A model generated the notes under the pieces. It was not told where the DNA came from. It saw only the letters and a program-made list of their open reading frames with translations, and ran no database searches. 64,000 bases of DNA from Locusta migratoria (Eukaryota; Arthropoda; Insecta; Orthoptera; Acrididae): positions 786,224 to 850,223 of the forward strand of contig JAOYRU010000052.1 of the NCBI GenBank assembly GCA_026315105.1, in the 5' to 3' direction. A program made the translations under genes and the position numbers. Shown here in pieces: positions 19,625 through 32,762 of the stretch. How positions within the stretch are numbered: the first letter of the stretch is position 1; every line of letters begins with the position of its first letter.

Positions 19625-21400
19625 CTACCATTTTAGAGGTCAATCACTTCGCAGACTAGTCGCCAGTGCAGCTCACTGCCCTCCAGCGTCCATTCTGTCG
19701 TCTGTATAGGCTCCCAGGGTCCTTATATAGTAATGAGAGCGTTTGCAGGGAAACGCACAATAATGCAAATAACGAAATAAATGCAAATTTCTCTTTTAAA
19801 TAGTTTTTTATTATCATGTACTACCATCTTAGAGGTCAATCACTTCGCAGACTAGTCGCCAGTGCAGCTCACTGCCCTCCAGTGTCCATTCTGTCGTCTG
19901 TATAGGCTCCCAGGGTCCTTATATAGTAATGAGAGCGTTTGCAGGGAAACGCACAATAATGCAAATAACTAAATAAATGCAAATTTCTCTTTTAAATAGT
20001 TTTTTATTATCATGTACTACCATTTTAGAGGTCAATCACATTGCAGACTAGTCGCCAGTGCAGCTCACTGCCCTCCAGCGTCCATTCTGTCGTCTGTATA
20101 GGCTCCCAGGGTCCTTATATAGTAATGAGAGCGTTTGCAGGGAAACGCACAATAATGCAAATAACGAAATAAATGCAAGTTTCTCTTTTAAATAGTTTTT
20201 TATTATCATGTACTACCATTTTAGAGGTCAATCACATTGCTGACTAGTCGCCACTGCAGCTCACTGCCCTCCAGCGTCCATTCTGTCGTCTGTATAGGCT
20301 CCCAGGTCCTTATATAGTAATGAGAGCGTTTGCAGGGAAACGCACAATAATGCAAATAACGAAATAAATGCAAATTTCTCTTTTAAATAGTTTTTTATTA
20401 TCATGTACTACCATTTTAGAGGTCAATCACTTCGCAGACTAGTTGCCAGTGCAGCTCACTGCCCTCCAGCGTCCATTCTGTCGTCTGTATAGGCTCCCAG
20501 GTTCCTTATATAGTAATGATAGCGTTTGCAGGGAAACGCACAATAATGCAAATAACGAAATAAATGCAAATTTCTCTGTTAAATAGTTTTTTATTATCAT
20601 GTACTACCATTTTAGAGGTCAATCACTTCGCAGACTAGTCGCCAGTGCAGCTCACTGCCCTCCAGCGTCCATTCTGTCGTCTGTATAGGTTCCCAGGGTC
20701 CTTATATAGTAATGAGAGCGTTTGCAGGGAAACGCACAATAATGCAAATAACGAAATAAATGCAGATTTCTCTTTTAAATAGTTTTTTATTATCATGTAC
20801 TACCATTTTAGAGGTCAATCACTTCGCAGACTAGTCGCCAGTGCAGCTCACTGCCCTCCAGCGTCCATTCTGTCGTCTGTATAGGCTCGCAGGGTCCTTA
20901 TATAGTAATGAGAGCGTTTGCAGGGAAACGCACAATAATGCAAATAACGAAATAAATGCAAATTTCTCTTTTAAATAGTTTTTTATTATCATGTACTACC
21001 ATTTTAGAGGTCAATCACTTCGCAGACTAGTCGCCAGTGCAGCTCACTGCCCTCCAGCGTCCATTCTGTCGTCTGTATAGGTTCCCAGGGTCCTTATATA
21101 GTAATGAGAGCGTTTGCAGGGAAACGCACAATAATGCAAATAACGAAATAAATGCAAATTTCTCTTTTAAATAGTTTTTTATTATCATGTACTACCATTT
21201 TAGAGGTCAATCACTTCGCAGACTAGACGCCAGTGCAGCTCACTGCCCTCCAGCGTCCATTCTGTCGTCTGTATAGGCTCCCAGGGTCCTTATATAGTAA
21301 TGAGAGCGTTTGCAGGGAAACGCACAATAATGCAAATAACGAAATAAATGCAAATTTCTCTTTTAAATAGTTTTTTATTATCATGTACTACCATTTTAGA
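19625..21400 (+). repeat. Satellite segmental duplication, first copy (partner at +3525 bp)
   Basis: Rare variants repeat in order 3525 bp (18 monomers) apart: 'ctaccatctt' at 19821 and 23346, 'agtgtccatt' at 19881 and 23406, a 'tgatagcg'/'ctgttaaatag' monomer near 20.5 kb and 24.0 kb, and 'tgcagatttc' at 20761 and 24286. The similarity fades at about 19.6 kb on the left and 21.4 kb on the right. Boundaries are approximate. Confidence 0.75.
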
Positions 21401-23149
21401 GGTCAATCACTTCGCAGACTAGTCGCCAGTGCAGCTCACTGCCCTCCAGCGTCCATTCTGTCGTCTGTATAGGTTCCCAGGGTCCTTATATAGTAATGAG
21501 AGCGTTTGCAGGGAAACGCACAATAATGCAAATAACGAAATAAATGCAAATTTCTCTTTTAAATAGTTTTTTATTATCATGTACTACCATTTTAGAGGTC
21601 AATCACATTGCTGACTAGTCGCCACTGCAGCTCACTGCCCTCCAGCGTCCATTCTGTCGTCCGTATAGGCTCCCAGGTCCTTATATAGTAATGAGAGCGT
21701 TTGCAGGGAAACGCACAATAATGCAAATAACGAAATAAATGCAAATTTCTCTTTTAAATAGTTTTTTATTATCATGTACTACCATTTAAGAGGTCAATCA
21801 CTTCGCAGACTAGTCGCCAGTGCAGCTCACTGCCCTCCAGCGTCCATTCTGTCGTCTGTATAGGCTCCCAGGGTCCTTATATAGTAATGAGAGCGTTTGC
21901 AGGGAAACGCACAATAATGCAAATAACGAAATAAATGCAAATTTCTCTTTTAAATAGTTTTTTATTATCATGTACTACCATTTTAGAGGTCAATCACTTC
22001 GCAGACTAGTCGCCAGTGCAGCTCACTGCCCTCCAGCGTCCATTCTGTCGTCTGTATAGGCTCCCAGGGTCCTTATATAGTAATGAGAGCGTTTGCAGGG
22101 AAACGCACAATAATGCAAATAACGAAATAAATGCAAATTTCTCTTTTAAATAGTTTTTTATTATCATGTACTACCATTTTAGAGGTCAATCACTTCGCAG
22201 ACTAGTCGCCAGTGCAGCTCACTGCCCTCCAGCGTCCATTCTGTCGTCTGTATAGGTTCCCAGGGTCCTTATATAGTAATGAGAGCGTTTGCAGGGAAAC
22301 GCACAATAATGCAAATAACGAAATAAATGCAAATTTCTCTTTTAAATAGTTTTTTATTATCATGTACTACCATTTTAGAGGTCAATCACTTCGCAGACTA
22401 GACGCCAGTGCAGCTCACTGCCCTCCAGCGTCCATTCTGTCGTCTGTATAGGCTCCCAGGGTCCTTATATAGTAATGAGAGCGTTTGCAGGGAAACGCAC
22501 AATAATGCAAATAACGAAATAAATGCAAATTTCTCTTTTAAATAGTTTTTTATTATCATGTACTACCATTTTAGAGGTCAATCACTTCGCAGACTAGTCG
22601 CCAGTGCAGCTCACTGCCCTCCAGCGTCCATTCTGTCGTCTGTATAGGTTCCCAGGGTCCTTATATAGTAATGAGAGCGTTTGCAGGGAAACGCACAATA
22701 ATGCAAATAACGAAATAAATGCAAATTTCTCTTTTAAATAGTTTTTTATTATCATGTACTACCATTTTAGAGGTCAATCACATTGCTGACTAGTCGCCAC
22801 TGCAGCTCACTGCCCTCCAGCGTCCATTCTGTCGTCCGTATAGGCTCCCAGGTCCTTATATAGTAATGAGAGCGTTTGCAGGGAAACGCACAATAATGCA
22901 AATAACGAAATAAATGCAAATTTCTCTTTTAAATAGTTTTTTATTATCATGTACTACCATTTAAGAGGTCAATCACTTCGCAGACTAGTCGCCAGTGCAG
23001 CTCACTGCCCTCCAGCGTCCATTCTGTCGTCTGTATAGGCTCCCAGGGTCCTTATATAGTAATGAGAGCGTTTGCAGGGAAACGCACAATAATGCAAATA
23101 ACGAAATAAATGCAAATTTCTCTTTTAAATAGTTTTTTATTATCATGTA

Positions 23150-24925
23150 CTACCATTTTAGAGGTCAATCACTTCGCAGACTAGTCGCCAGTGCAGCTCA
23201 CTGCCCTCCAGCGTCCATTCTGTCGTCTGTATAGGCTCCCAGGGTCCTTATATAGTAATGAGAGCGTTTGCAGGGAAACGCACAATAATGCAAATAACGA
23301 AATAAATGCAAATTTCTCTTTTAAATAGTTTTTTATTATCATGTACTACCATCTTAGAGGTCAATCACTTCGCAGACTAGTCGCCAGTGCAGCTCACTGC
23401 CCTCCAGTGTCCATTCTGTCGTCTGTATAGGCTCCCAGGGTCCTTATATAGTAATGAGAGCGTTTGCAGGGAAACGCACAATAATGCAAATAACTAAATA
23501 AATGCAAATTTCTCTTTTAAATAGTTTTTTATTATCATGTACTACCATTTTAGAGGTCAATCACATTGCAGACTAGTCGCCAGTGCAGCTCATTGCCCTC
23601 CAGCGTCCATTCTGTCGTCTGTATAGGCTCCCAGGGTCCTTATATAGTAATGAGAGCGTTTGCAGGGAAACGCACAATAATGCAAATAACGAAATAAATG
23701 CAAGTTTCTCTTTTAAATAGTTTTTTATTATCATGTACTACCATTTTAGAGGTCAATCACATTGCTGACTAGTCGCCACTGCAGCTCACTGCCCTCCAGC
23801 GTCCATTCTGTCGTCTGTATAGGCTCCCAGGTCCTTATATAGTAATGAGAGCGTTTGCAGGGAAACGCACAATAATGCAAATAACGAAATAAATGCAAAT
23901 TTCTCTTTTAAATAGTTTTTTATTATCATGTACTACCATTTTAGAGGTCAATCACTTCGCAGACTAGTTGCCAGTGCAGCTCACTGCCCTCCAGCGTCCA
24001 TTCTGTCGTCTGTATAGGCTCCCAGGTTCCTTATATAGTAATGATAGCGTTTGCAGGGAAACGCACAATAATGCAAATAACGAAATAAATGCAAATTTCT
24101 CTGTTAAATAGTTTTTTATTATCATGTACTACCATTTTAGAGGTCAATCACTTCGCAGACTAGTCGCCAGTGCAGCTCACTGCCCTCCAGCGTCCATTCT
24201 GTCGTCTGTATAGGTTCCCAGGGTCCTTATATAGTAATGAGAGCGTTTGCAGGGAAACGCACAATAATGCAAATAACGAAATAAATGCAGATTTCTCTTT
24301 TAAATAGTTTTTTATTATCATGTACTACCATTTTAGAGGTCAATCACTTCGCAGACTAGTCGCCAGTGCAGCTCACTGCCCTCCAGCGTCCATTCTGTCG
24401 TCTGTATAGGCTCCCAGGGTCCTTATATAGTAATGAGAGCGTTTGCAGGGAAACGCACAATAATGCAAATAACGAAATAAATGCAAATTTCTCTTTTAAA
24501 TAGTTTTTTATTATCATGTACTACCATTTTAGAGGTCAATCACATTTCTGACTAGTCGCCACTGCAGCTCACTGCCCTCCAGCGTCCATTCTGTCGTCTG
24601 TATAGGTTCCCAGGGTCCTTATATAGTAATGAGAGCGTTTGCAGGGAAACGCACAATAATGCAAATAACGAAATAAATGCAAATTTCTCTTTTAAATAGT
24701 TTTTTATTATCATGTACTACCATTTTAGAGGTCAATCACTTCGCAGACTAGACGCCAGTGCAGCTCACTGCCCTCCAGCGTCCATTCTGTCGTCTGTATA
24801 GGCTCCCAGGGTCCTTATATAGTAATGAGAGCGTTTGCAGGGAAACGCACAATAATGCAAATAACGAAATAAATGCAAATTTCTCTTTTAAATAGTTTTT
24901 TATTATCATGTACTACCATTTTAGA
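23150..24925 (+). repeat. Satellite segmental duplication, second copy (partner at -3525 bp)
   Basis: Second copy of the 1.8-kb block described at 19625-21400. It keeps the same order of diagnostic variants with a few private changes, such as one monomer near 24.54 kb of 'catttctgactag' type where the partner has 'cttcgcagactag'. This indicates block amplification followed by local conversion or exchange. Confidence 0.75.
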
Positions 24926-27900
24926 GGTCAATCACTTCGCAGACTAGTCGCCAGTGCAGCTCACTGCCCTCCAGCGTCCATTCTGTCGTCTGTATAGGCT
25001 CCCAGGGTCCTTATATAGTAATGAGAGCGTTTGCAGGGAAACGCACAATAATGCAAATAACGAAATAAATGCAAATTTCTCTTTTAAATAGTTTTTTATT
25101 ATCATGTACTACCATTTTAGAGGTCAATCACTTCGCAGACTAGTCGCCAGTGCAGCTCACAGCCCTCCAGCGTCCATTCTGTCGTCTGTATAGGTTCCCA
25201 GGGTCCTTATATAGTAATGAGAGCGTCTGCAGGGAAACGCACAATAATGCAAATAACGAAATAAATGCAAATTTCCATTTTAAATAGTTTTTTATTATCA
25301 TGTACTACCATTTTAGAGGTCAATCACATTGCTGACTAGTCGCCACTGCAGCTCACTGCCCTCCAGCGTCCATTCTGTCGTCTGTATAGGCTCCCAGGGT
25401 CCTTATATATTAATGAGAGCGTTTGCAGGGAAACGCACAATAATGCAAATAACGAAATAAATGCAAATTTCTCTTTTAAATAGTTTTTTATTATCATGTA
25501 CTACCATTTTAGAGGTCAATCACATTGCTGACTAGTCGCCACTGCAGCTCACTGCCCTCCAGCGTCCATTCTGTCGTCCGTATAGGCTCCCAGGTCCTTA
25601 TATAGTAATGAGAGCGTTTGCAGGGAAACGCACAATAATGCAAATAACGAAATAAATGCAAATTTCTCTTTTAAATAGTTTTTTATTATCATGTACTACC
25701 ATTTAAGAGGTCAATCACTTCGCAGACTAGTCGCCAGTGCAGCTCACTGCCCTCCAGCGTCCATTCTGTCGTCTGTATAGGCTCCCAGGGTCCTTATATA
25801 GTAATGAGAGCGTTTGCAGGGAAACGCACAATAATGCAAGTAACGAAATAAATGCAAATTTCTCTTTTAAATAGTTTTTTATTATCATGTACTACCATTT
25901 TAGAGGTCAATCACTTCGCAGACTAGTCGCCAGTGCAGCTCACTGCCCTCCAGCGTCCATTCTGTCGTCTGTATAGGTTCCCAGGGTCCTTATATAGTAA
26001 TGAGAGCGTTTGCAGGGAAACGCACAATAATGCAAATAACGAAATAAATGCAAATTTCTCTTTTAAATAGTTTTTTATTATCATGTACTACCATTTTAGA
26101 GGTCAATCACTTCGCAGACTAGACGCCAGTGCAGCTCACTGCATTCCAGCGTCCATTCTGTCGTCTGTATAGGCTCCCAGGGTCCTTATATAGTAATGAG
26201 AGCGTTTGCAGGGAAACGCACAATAATGCAAATAACGAAATAAATGCAAATTTCTCTTTTAAATAGTTTTTTATTATCATGTACTACCATTTTAGAGGTC
26301 AATCACTTCGCAGACTAGTCGCCAGTGCAGCTCACTGCCCTCCAGCGTCCATTCTGTCGTCTGTATAGGTTCCCAGGGTCCGTATATAGTAATGAGAGCG
26401 TTTGCAGGGAAACGCACAATAATGCAAATAACGAAATAAATGCAAATTTCTCTTTTAAATAGTTTTTTATTATCATGTACTACCATTTTAGAGGTCAATC
26501 ACTTCGCAGACTAGTCGCCAGTGCAGCTCACTGCCCTCCAGCGTCCATTCTGTCGTCTGTATAGGTTCCCAGGGTCCTTATATAGTAATGAGAGCGTCTG
26601 CAGGGAAACGCACAATAATGCAAATAACGAAATAAATGCAAATTTCCATTTTAAATAGTTTTTTATTATCATGTACTACCATTTTAGAGGTCAATCACAT
26701 TGCTGACTAGTCGCCACTGCAGCTCACTGCCCTCCAGCGTCCATTCTGTCGTCTGTATAGGCTCCCAGGGTCCTTATATATTAATGAGAGCGTTTGCAGG
26801 GAAACGCACAATAATGCAAATAACGAAATAAATGCAAATATCTCTTTTAAATAGTTTTTTATTATCATGTACTACCATTTTAGAGGTCAATCACATTGCT
26901 GACTAGTCGCCACTGCAGCTCACTGCCCTCCAGCGTCCATTCTGTCGTCCGTATAGGCTCCCAGGTCCTTATATAGTAATGAGAGCGTTTGCAGGGAAAC
27001 GCACAATAATGCAAATAACGAAATAAATGCAAATTTCTCTTTTAAATAGTTTTTTATTATCATGTACTACCATTTAAGAGGTCAATCACTTCGCAGACTA
27101 GTCGCCAGTGCAGCTCACTGCCCTCCAGCGTCCATTCTGTCGTCTGTATAGGCTCCCAGGGTCCTTATATAGTAATGAGAGCGTTTGCAGGGAAACGCAC
27201 AATAATGCAAATAACTAAATAAATGCAAATTTCTCTTTTAAATAGTTTTTTATTATCATGTACTACCATTTTAGAGGTCAATCACATTGCAGACTAGTCG
27301 CCAGTGCAGCTCACTGCCCTCCAGCGTCCATTCTGTCGTCTGTATAGGCTCCCAGGGTCCTTATATAGTAATGAGAGCGTTTGCAGGGAAACGCACAATA
27401 ATGCAAATGACGAAATAAATGCAAATTTCTCTTTTAAATAGTTTTTTATTATCATGTACTACCATTTTAGAGGTCACTCACATTGCTGACTAGTCGCCAC
27501 TGCAGCTCACTGCCCTCCAGCGTCCATTCTGTCGTCTGTATAGGCTCCCAGGTCCTTATATAGTAATGAGAGCGTTTGCAGGGAAACGCACAATAATGCA
27601 AATAACGAAATAAATGCAAATTTCTCTTTTAAATAGTTTTTTATTATCATGTACTACCATTTAAGAGGTCAATCACTTCGCAGACTAGTCGCCAGTGCAG
27701 CTCACTGCCCTCCAGCGTCCATTCTGTCGTCTGTATAGGCTCCCAGGGTCCTTATATAGTAATGATAGCGTTTGCAGGGAAACGCACAATAATGCAAATA
27801 ACGAAATAAATGCAAATTTCTCTTTTAAATAGTTTTTTATTATCATGTACTACCATTTTAGAGGTCAAACACATTGCTGACTAGTCGCCACTGCAGCTCA

Positions 27901-28045
27901 CTGCCCTCCAGCGTCCAGTCTGTCGTCTGTATAGGCTCCCAGGTCCTTATATAGTAATGAGAGCGTTTGCAGGGAAACGCACAATAATGCAAATAACGAA
28001 ATAAATGCAAATTTCTCTTTTAAATAGTTTTTTATTATCATGTAC

Positions 28046-28195
28046 TACCATTTTAGAGGTCAATCACATTGCTGACTAGTCGCCACTGCAGCTCCCTTAT
28101 ATAATAATGAGAGCGTTTGCAGGGAAACGCACAATAATTCAAATAACGAAATAAATGCAAATTTCTCTTTTAAATAGTTTTTTATTATCATGTAC
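28046..28195 (+). repeat. 150-bp deletion monomer (first of three)
   Basis: Monomer lacking 46 bp between 'gcagctc' and 'ccttatata', so it has lost the 'ctgccctccagcg' to 'cagggt' segment. It also carries 'tataataatg' in place of 'tatagtaatg'. The same deletion occurs at 30744-30893 and 31285-31434, so the short form was copied within the array and did not arise three times independently. Confidence 0.9.
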
Positions 28196-30743
28196 TACCA
28201 TTTTAGAGGTCAATCACTTCGCAGACTAGTCGCCAGTGCAGCTCACTGCCCTCCAGCGTCCATTCTGTCGTCTGTATAGGCTCCCAGGGTCCTTATATAG
28301 TAATGAGAGCGTCTGCAGGGAAACGCACAATAATGCAAATAACGAAATAAATGCAAATTTCTCCTTTAAATAGTTTTTTATTATCATGTACTACCATTTT
28401 AGAGGTCAATCACTTCGCAGACAAATCGCCAGTGCAGCTCACTGCCCTCCAGCGTCCATTCTGTCGTCTGTATAGGCTCCCAGGGTCCTTATATAGTAAT
28501 GAGAGCGTCTGCAGGGAAACGCACAATAATGCAAATTACGAAATAAATGCAAATTTCCATTTTAAATAGTTTTTTATTATCATGTACTACCATTTTAGAG
28601 GTCAATCACATTGCTGACTAGTCGCCAGTGCAGCTCACTGCCCTCCAGCGTCCATTCTGTCGTCTGTATAGGCTCCCAGGGTCCTTATATAGTAATGAGA
28701 GCGTTTGCAGGGAAACGCACAATAATGCAAATAACGAAATAAATGCAAATTTCTCTTTTAAATAGTTTGTTATTATCATGTTCTACCATTTTAGCGGTCA
28801 ATCACATTGCTGACTAGTCGCCACAGCAGCTCACTGCCTTCCAGCGTCCATTCTGTCGTCTGTATAGGCTCCCAGGATTCTTATATAGTAACGAGAGCGT
28901 TTGCAGGGAAACGCACAATAATGCAAATAACGAAATAAATGCAAATTTCTCTTTTAAATAGTTTTTTATTATCATGTACTACCATTTTAGAGGTCAATCA
29001 CTTCGCAGACTAGTCGCCAGTGCAGCTCACTGCCCTCCAGCGTCCATTCTGTCGTCTGTATAGGCTCCCCGGATCCTTATATAGTTACGTGAGCGTCTGC
29101 AGGGAAACGCACAATAATGCAAATAACGAAATAAATGCAAATTTCTCTTTTAAATAGTTTTTTATTATCATGTACTACCATTTTAGAGGTCAATCACTTC
29201 GCATACTAGTCGCCAGTGCAGCTCACTGCCCTCCAGCGTCCATTCTGTCGTCTGTATAGGCTCCCAGGGTCCTTATATAGTAATGAGAGCGTCTGCAGGG
29301 ATACGCTTAATAATGCAAATAACGAAATAAATGCAAATTTCTCTTTTAAATAGCTTTTTTATTATCATGTACTACCATTTTAGAGGTCAATCACTTCGCA
29401 GACTAGTCGCCAGTGCAGCTCACTGCCCTCCAGCGTCCATTCTGTCGTCTGTATAGGCTCCCAGGGTCCTTATATAGTAATGAGAGCGTCTGCAGGGAAA
29501 CGCACAATAATGCAAATAACGAAATAAATGCAAATTTCTCTTTTAAATAGTTTTTTATTATCATGTACTACCATTTTAGAGGTCCATCACTTCGCAGACT
29601 AGTCGCCAGTGCAGCTCACTGCCCTCCAGCGTCCATTCTGTCGTCTGTATAGGCTCCCAGGGTCCTTATATAGTAATGAGAGCGTCTGCAGGGAAACGCA
29701 CAATAATGCAAATAACGAAATAAACGCAAATTTCCATTGTAAATAATTTTTTTAATCATGTACTACCATTTTAGAGGTCAATCACATTGCTGACTAGTCG
29801 CCACTGCAGCTCACTACCCTCCAGCGTCCATTCTGTCGTCTGTATAGGCTCCCAGGGTCCTTATATAGTAATGAGAGCGTTTGCAGGGAAACGCACAATA
29901 ATGCAAATAACGAAATAAATGCAAATTTCTCTTTTAAATAGTTTTTTATTATCATGTACTACCATTTTAGAGGTCAATCACTTCGCAGCCTAGACGCCAG
30001 TGCAGCTCACTGCCCTCCAGCGTCCATTCTGTTGTCTGTATAGGCTCCCAGGGTCCTTATATAGTAATGAGAGCGTTTGTAGGGAAACGCACAATAATGC
30101 AAATAACGAAATAAATGGAAATATCTCTTTTAAATAGTCTTTTATTATCATGTACTACCATTTTAGAGGTCAATCACTTCGCAGACTAGTCGCCAGTGCA
30201 GGTCACTGCCCTCCAGCGTCCATTCTGTCGTCTGTATAGGCTCCCAGGGTCATTATATAGTCATGGGAGCGTTTGCAGGGAAACGCACAATAATGCAAAT
30301 AACGAAAAAAATGCAAATTTCTCTTTTAAATAGTTTTTTATTACCATGTACTACCATTTTAGAGGTCGATCACTTCGCAGACTAGTCGCCAGTGCAGCTC
30401 ACTGCCCTCCAGCGTCCATTCTGTCGTCTGTATAGGCTCCCAGGGTACTTATATAGTAATGAGAGCGTCTGCAGGGAAACGCACAATAATGCAAATAACG
30501 AAATAAATGCAAATTTCCATTTTAAATAGTTTTTTATTATCATGTACTACCATTTTAGAGGTCAATCACATTGCTGACTAGTCGCCACTGCAGCTCACTG
30601 CCCTCCAGCGTCCATTCTGTCGTCTGTATAAGTTTCCTTGGTCCTTATATAGTAATGAGAGCGTTTGCAGGGAAACGCACAATAATGCAAATAACGAAAT
30701 AAATGCAAATTTCTCTTTTAAATAGTTTTTTATTATCATGTAC

Positions 30744-30893
30744 TACCATTTTAGAGGTCAATCACATTGCTGACTAGTCGCCACTGCAGCTCCCTTATAT
30801 AATAATGAGAGCGTTTGCAGGGAAACGCACAATAATGCAAATAACGAAATAAATGCAAATTTCTCTTTTAAATAGTTTTTTATTATCATGTAC
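30744..30893 (+). repeat. 150-bp deletion monomer (second of three)
   Basis: Same 46-bp internal deletion and the same 'tataataatg' variant as at 28046. It lies about 2.7 kb downstream of the first copy. Confidence 0.9.
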
Positions 30894-31284
30894 TACCATT
30901 TTAGAGGTCAATCACATTGCTGACTAGTCGCCACTGCAGCTCACTGCCCTCCAGCGTCCATTCTGTCGTCTGTATAGGCTCCCAGTATCCTTATATAGTA
31001 ATGAGAGCGTTTGCAGGGAAACGCACAATAATGCAAATAACGAAATAAATGCAAATTTCTCTTTTAAATAGTTTTTTATTATCATGTACTACCATTTTAG
31101 AGGTCAATCACATTGCTGACTAGTCGCCAGTGCAGCTCACTGCCCTCCAGCGTCCATTCTGTCGTCTGTATGGGCTCCCAGGGTCCTTATATAGTAATGA
31201 TAGCCTTTGCAGGGAAACGCACAATAATGCAAATAACGAAATAAATGCAAATTTCTTTTTTTAATTAGTTTTTTTATCATGTAC

Positions 31285-31434
31285 TACCATTTTAGAGGTC
31301 AATCACATTGCTGACTAGTCGCCACTGCAGCTCCCTTGTATAATAATGAGAGCGTTTGCAGGGAAACGCACAATAATGCAAATAACGAAATAAATGCAAA
31401 TTTCTCATTTAAATAGTTTTTTATTATCATGTAC
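31285..31434 (+). repeat. 150-bp deletion monomer (third of three)
   Basis: Same deletion junction, with one private change ('ccttgtata'). It lies 541 bp after the second copy, which equals one short plus two normal monomers and so suggests local block duplication. Confidence 0.9.
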
Positions 31435-32681
31435 TACCAGTTTAGAGGTCAATCACATTGCTGACTAGTCGCCACTGCATCTCACTGCCCTCCAGCGTCC
31501 ATTCTGTCGTCTGTATAAGCTCCCAGGGTCCTTATATAGTAATGAGAGCGTTTGCAGGGAAACGCACAATAATGCAAATAACGAAATAAATGAAAATTTC
31601 TCTTTTAAATAGTTTTTTATTATCATGTACTACCATTTTAGAGGTCAATCACTTCGCAGACTAGTCGCCAGTGCAGCTCACTGCCCTCCAGCGTCCATTC
31701 TGTCGTCTGTATAGGCTCCCAGGTTCCTTATATAGTAATGAGAGCGTTTGCAGGGAAACGAGCAATAATGCAAATAACGAAATAAATGCAAATTTCTCTT
31801 TTAAATAGTTTTTTATTATCATGTACTACCAGTTTAGAGGTCAATCACATTGCTGACTAGTCGCCACTGCAGCCCACTGCCCTCCAGCGTCCATTCTGTC
31901 GTCTGTATAGGCTCCCAGGGTCCTTATATAGTAATGAGAGCGTTTGAAGTGAAACGCACAATAATGCAAATAACGAAATAAATGCAAATTTCTCTTTTAA
32001 ATAGTTTTTTATTATCATGTACTACCATTTTAGAGGTCAATCACTTCGCAGACTAGTCGCCAGTGCAGCTCACTGCCCTCCAGCGTCCATTCTGTCGTCT
32101 GTATAGGCTCCCAGGTTCCTTATATAGTAATGAGAGCGTTTGCAGGGAAACGCACAATAATGCAAATAACGAAATAAATGCTAATTTCTCTTTTAAATAG
32201 TTTTTTAGTATCATGTACTACCATTTTAGAGGTCAATCACATTGCTGACTAGTCGCCACTGCAGCTCAATGCCCCCCAGCGTCCATTCTGTCGTCTGTAT
32301 AGGCTCCCAGGGTCCTTATATAGTAATGAGAGCGTTTGCAGGGGAACGCACAATAATGCAAATAACGAAATAAATGCAAATTTCTCTTTTAAATAGTTTT
32401 TTATTATCATGTACTACCATTTTAGCGGTCAATCACATTGCTGACTAGTCGCCACTGCAGCTCACTGCCCTCCGGCGTCCATTCTGTCGTCTGTATAGGC
32501 TCCCAGGGTCCTTATATAGTAATGAGAGCGTTTGCAGGAAAACGCTCAATAATGCAAATAACGAAATAAATGCAAATTTCTCTTTTAAATAGTTTTTTAT
32601 TATCATGTACGACCATTTTAGAGGTCAATCACACTGCTGACTAGTCGCCACTGCAGCTCACTGCCCTCCAGCGTCCATTCT

Positions 32682-32762
32682 GTCGTCTGTATAGGCTCCC
32701 AGGTTCCTTATATAGTAATGAGAGCGTTTGCAGGGAAACGCACAATAATGCAAATAACGAAA
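32682..32762 (+). repeat. 81-bp satellite segment duplicated on the other side of LINE copy 3 (left copy)
   Basis: From 'gtcgtctgt' to 'aacgaaa', this part of the interrupted monomer is found again at 38991-39071 immediately after the LINE, with one mismatch (ggTtcc versus ggGtcc). It could be a long target-site duplication, or the result of exchange in the array after insertion. Confidence 0.8.

Larger units (their letters stand above)
14361..32762 (+). repeat. Satellite array B, ~196 bp monomer, about 94 copies
   Basis: Same monomer and orientation as array A. Local subfamilies change along the array. At 14.36-15.7 kb monomers carry 'ctcgcagtcc', and many have a TTTCCCGGGAAA palindrome. 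At 16.1-17.6 kb they are 'cattgcagactagtcgccattg', the type that dominates array C. From about 17.7 kb to the end they are mixed 'cttcgcag...ccagtg' and 'cattgctg...ccactg'. Higher-order periods: the variant 'gactagacgcc' recurs at 18282, 21221, 22396, 24746 and 26117 (15, 6, 12 and 7 monomers). 'gtccgtatag' variants lie at 21661, 22836, 25578 and 26949 (6, 14 and 7 monomers). Three monomers are shortened to 150 bp. No gene is present; short open frames are by-products of the repeat. Confidence 0.97.
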
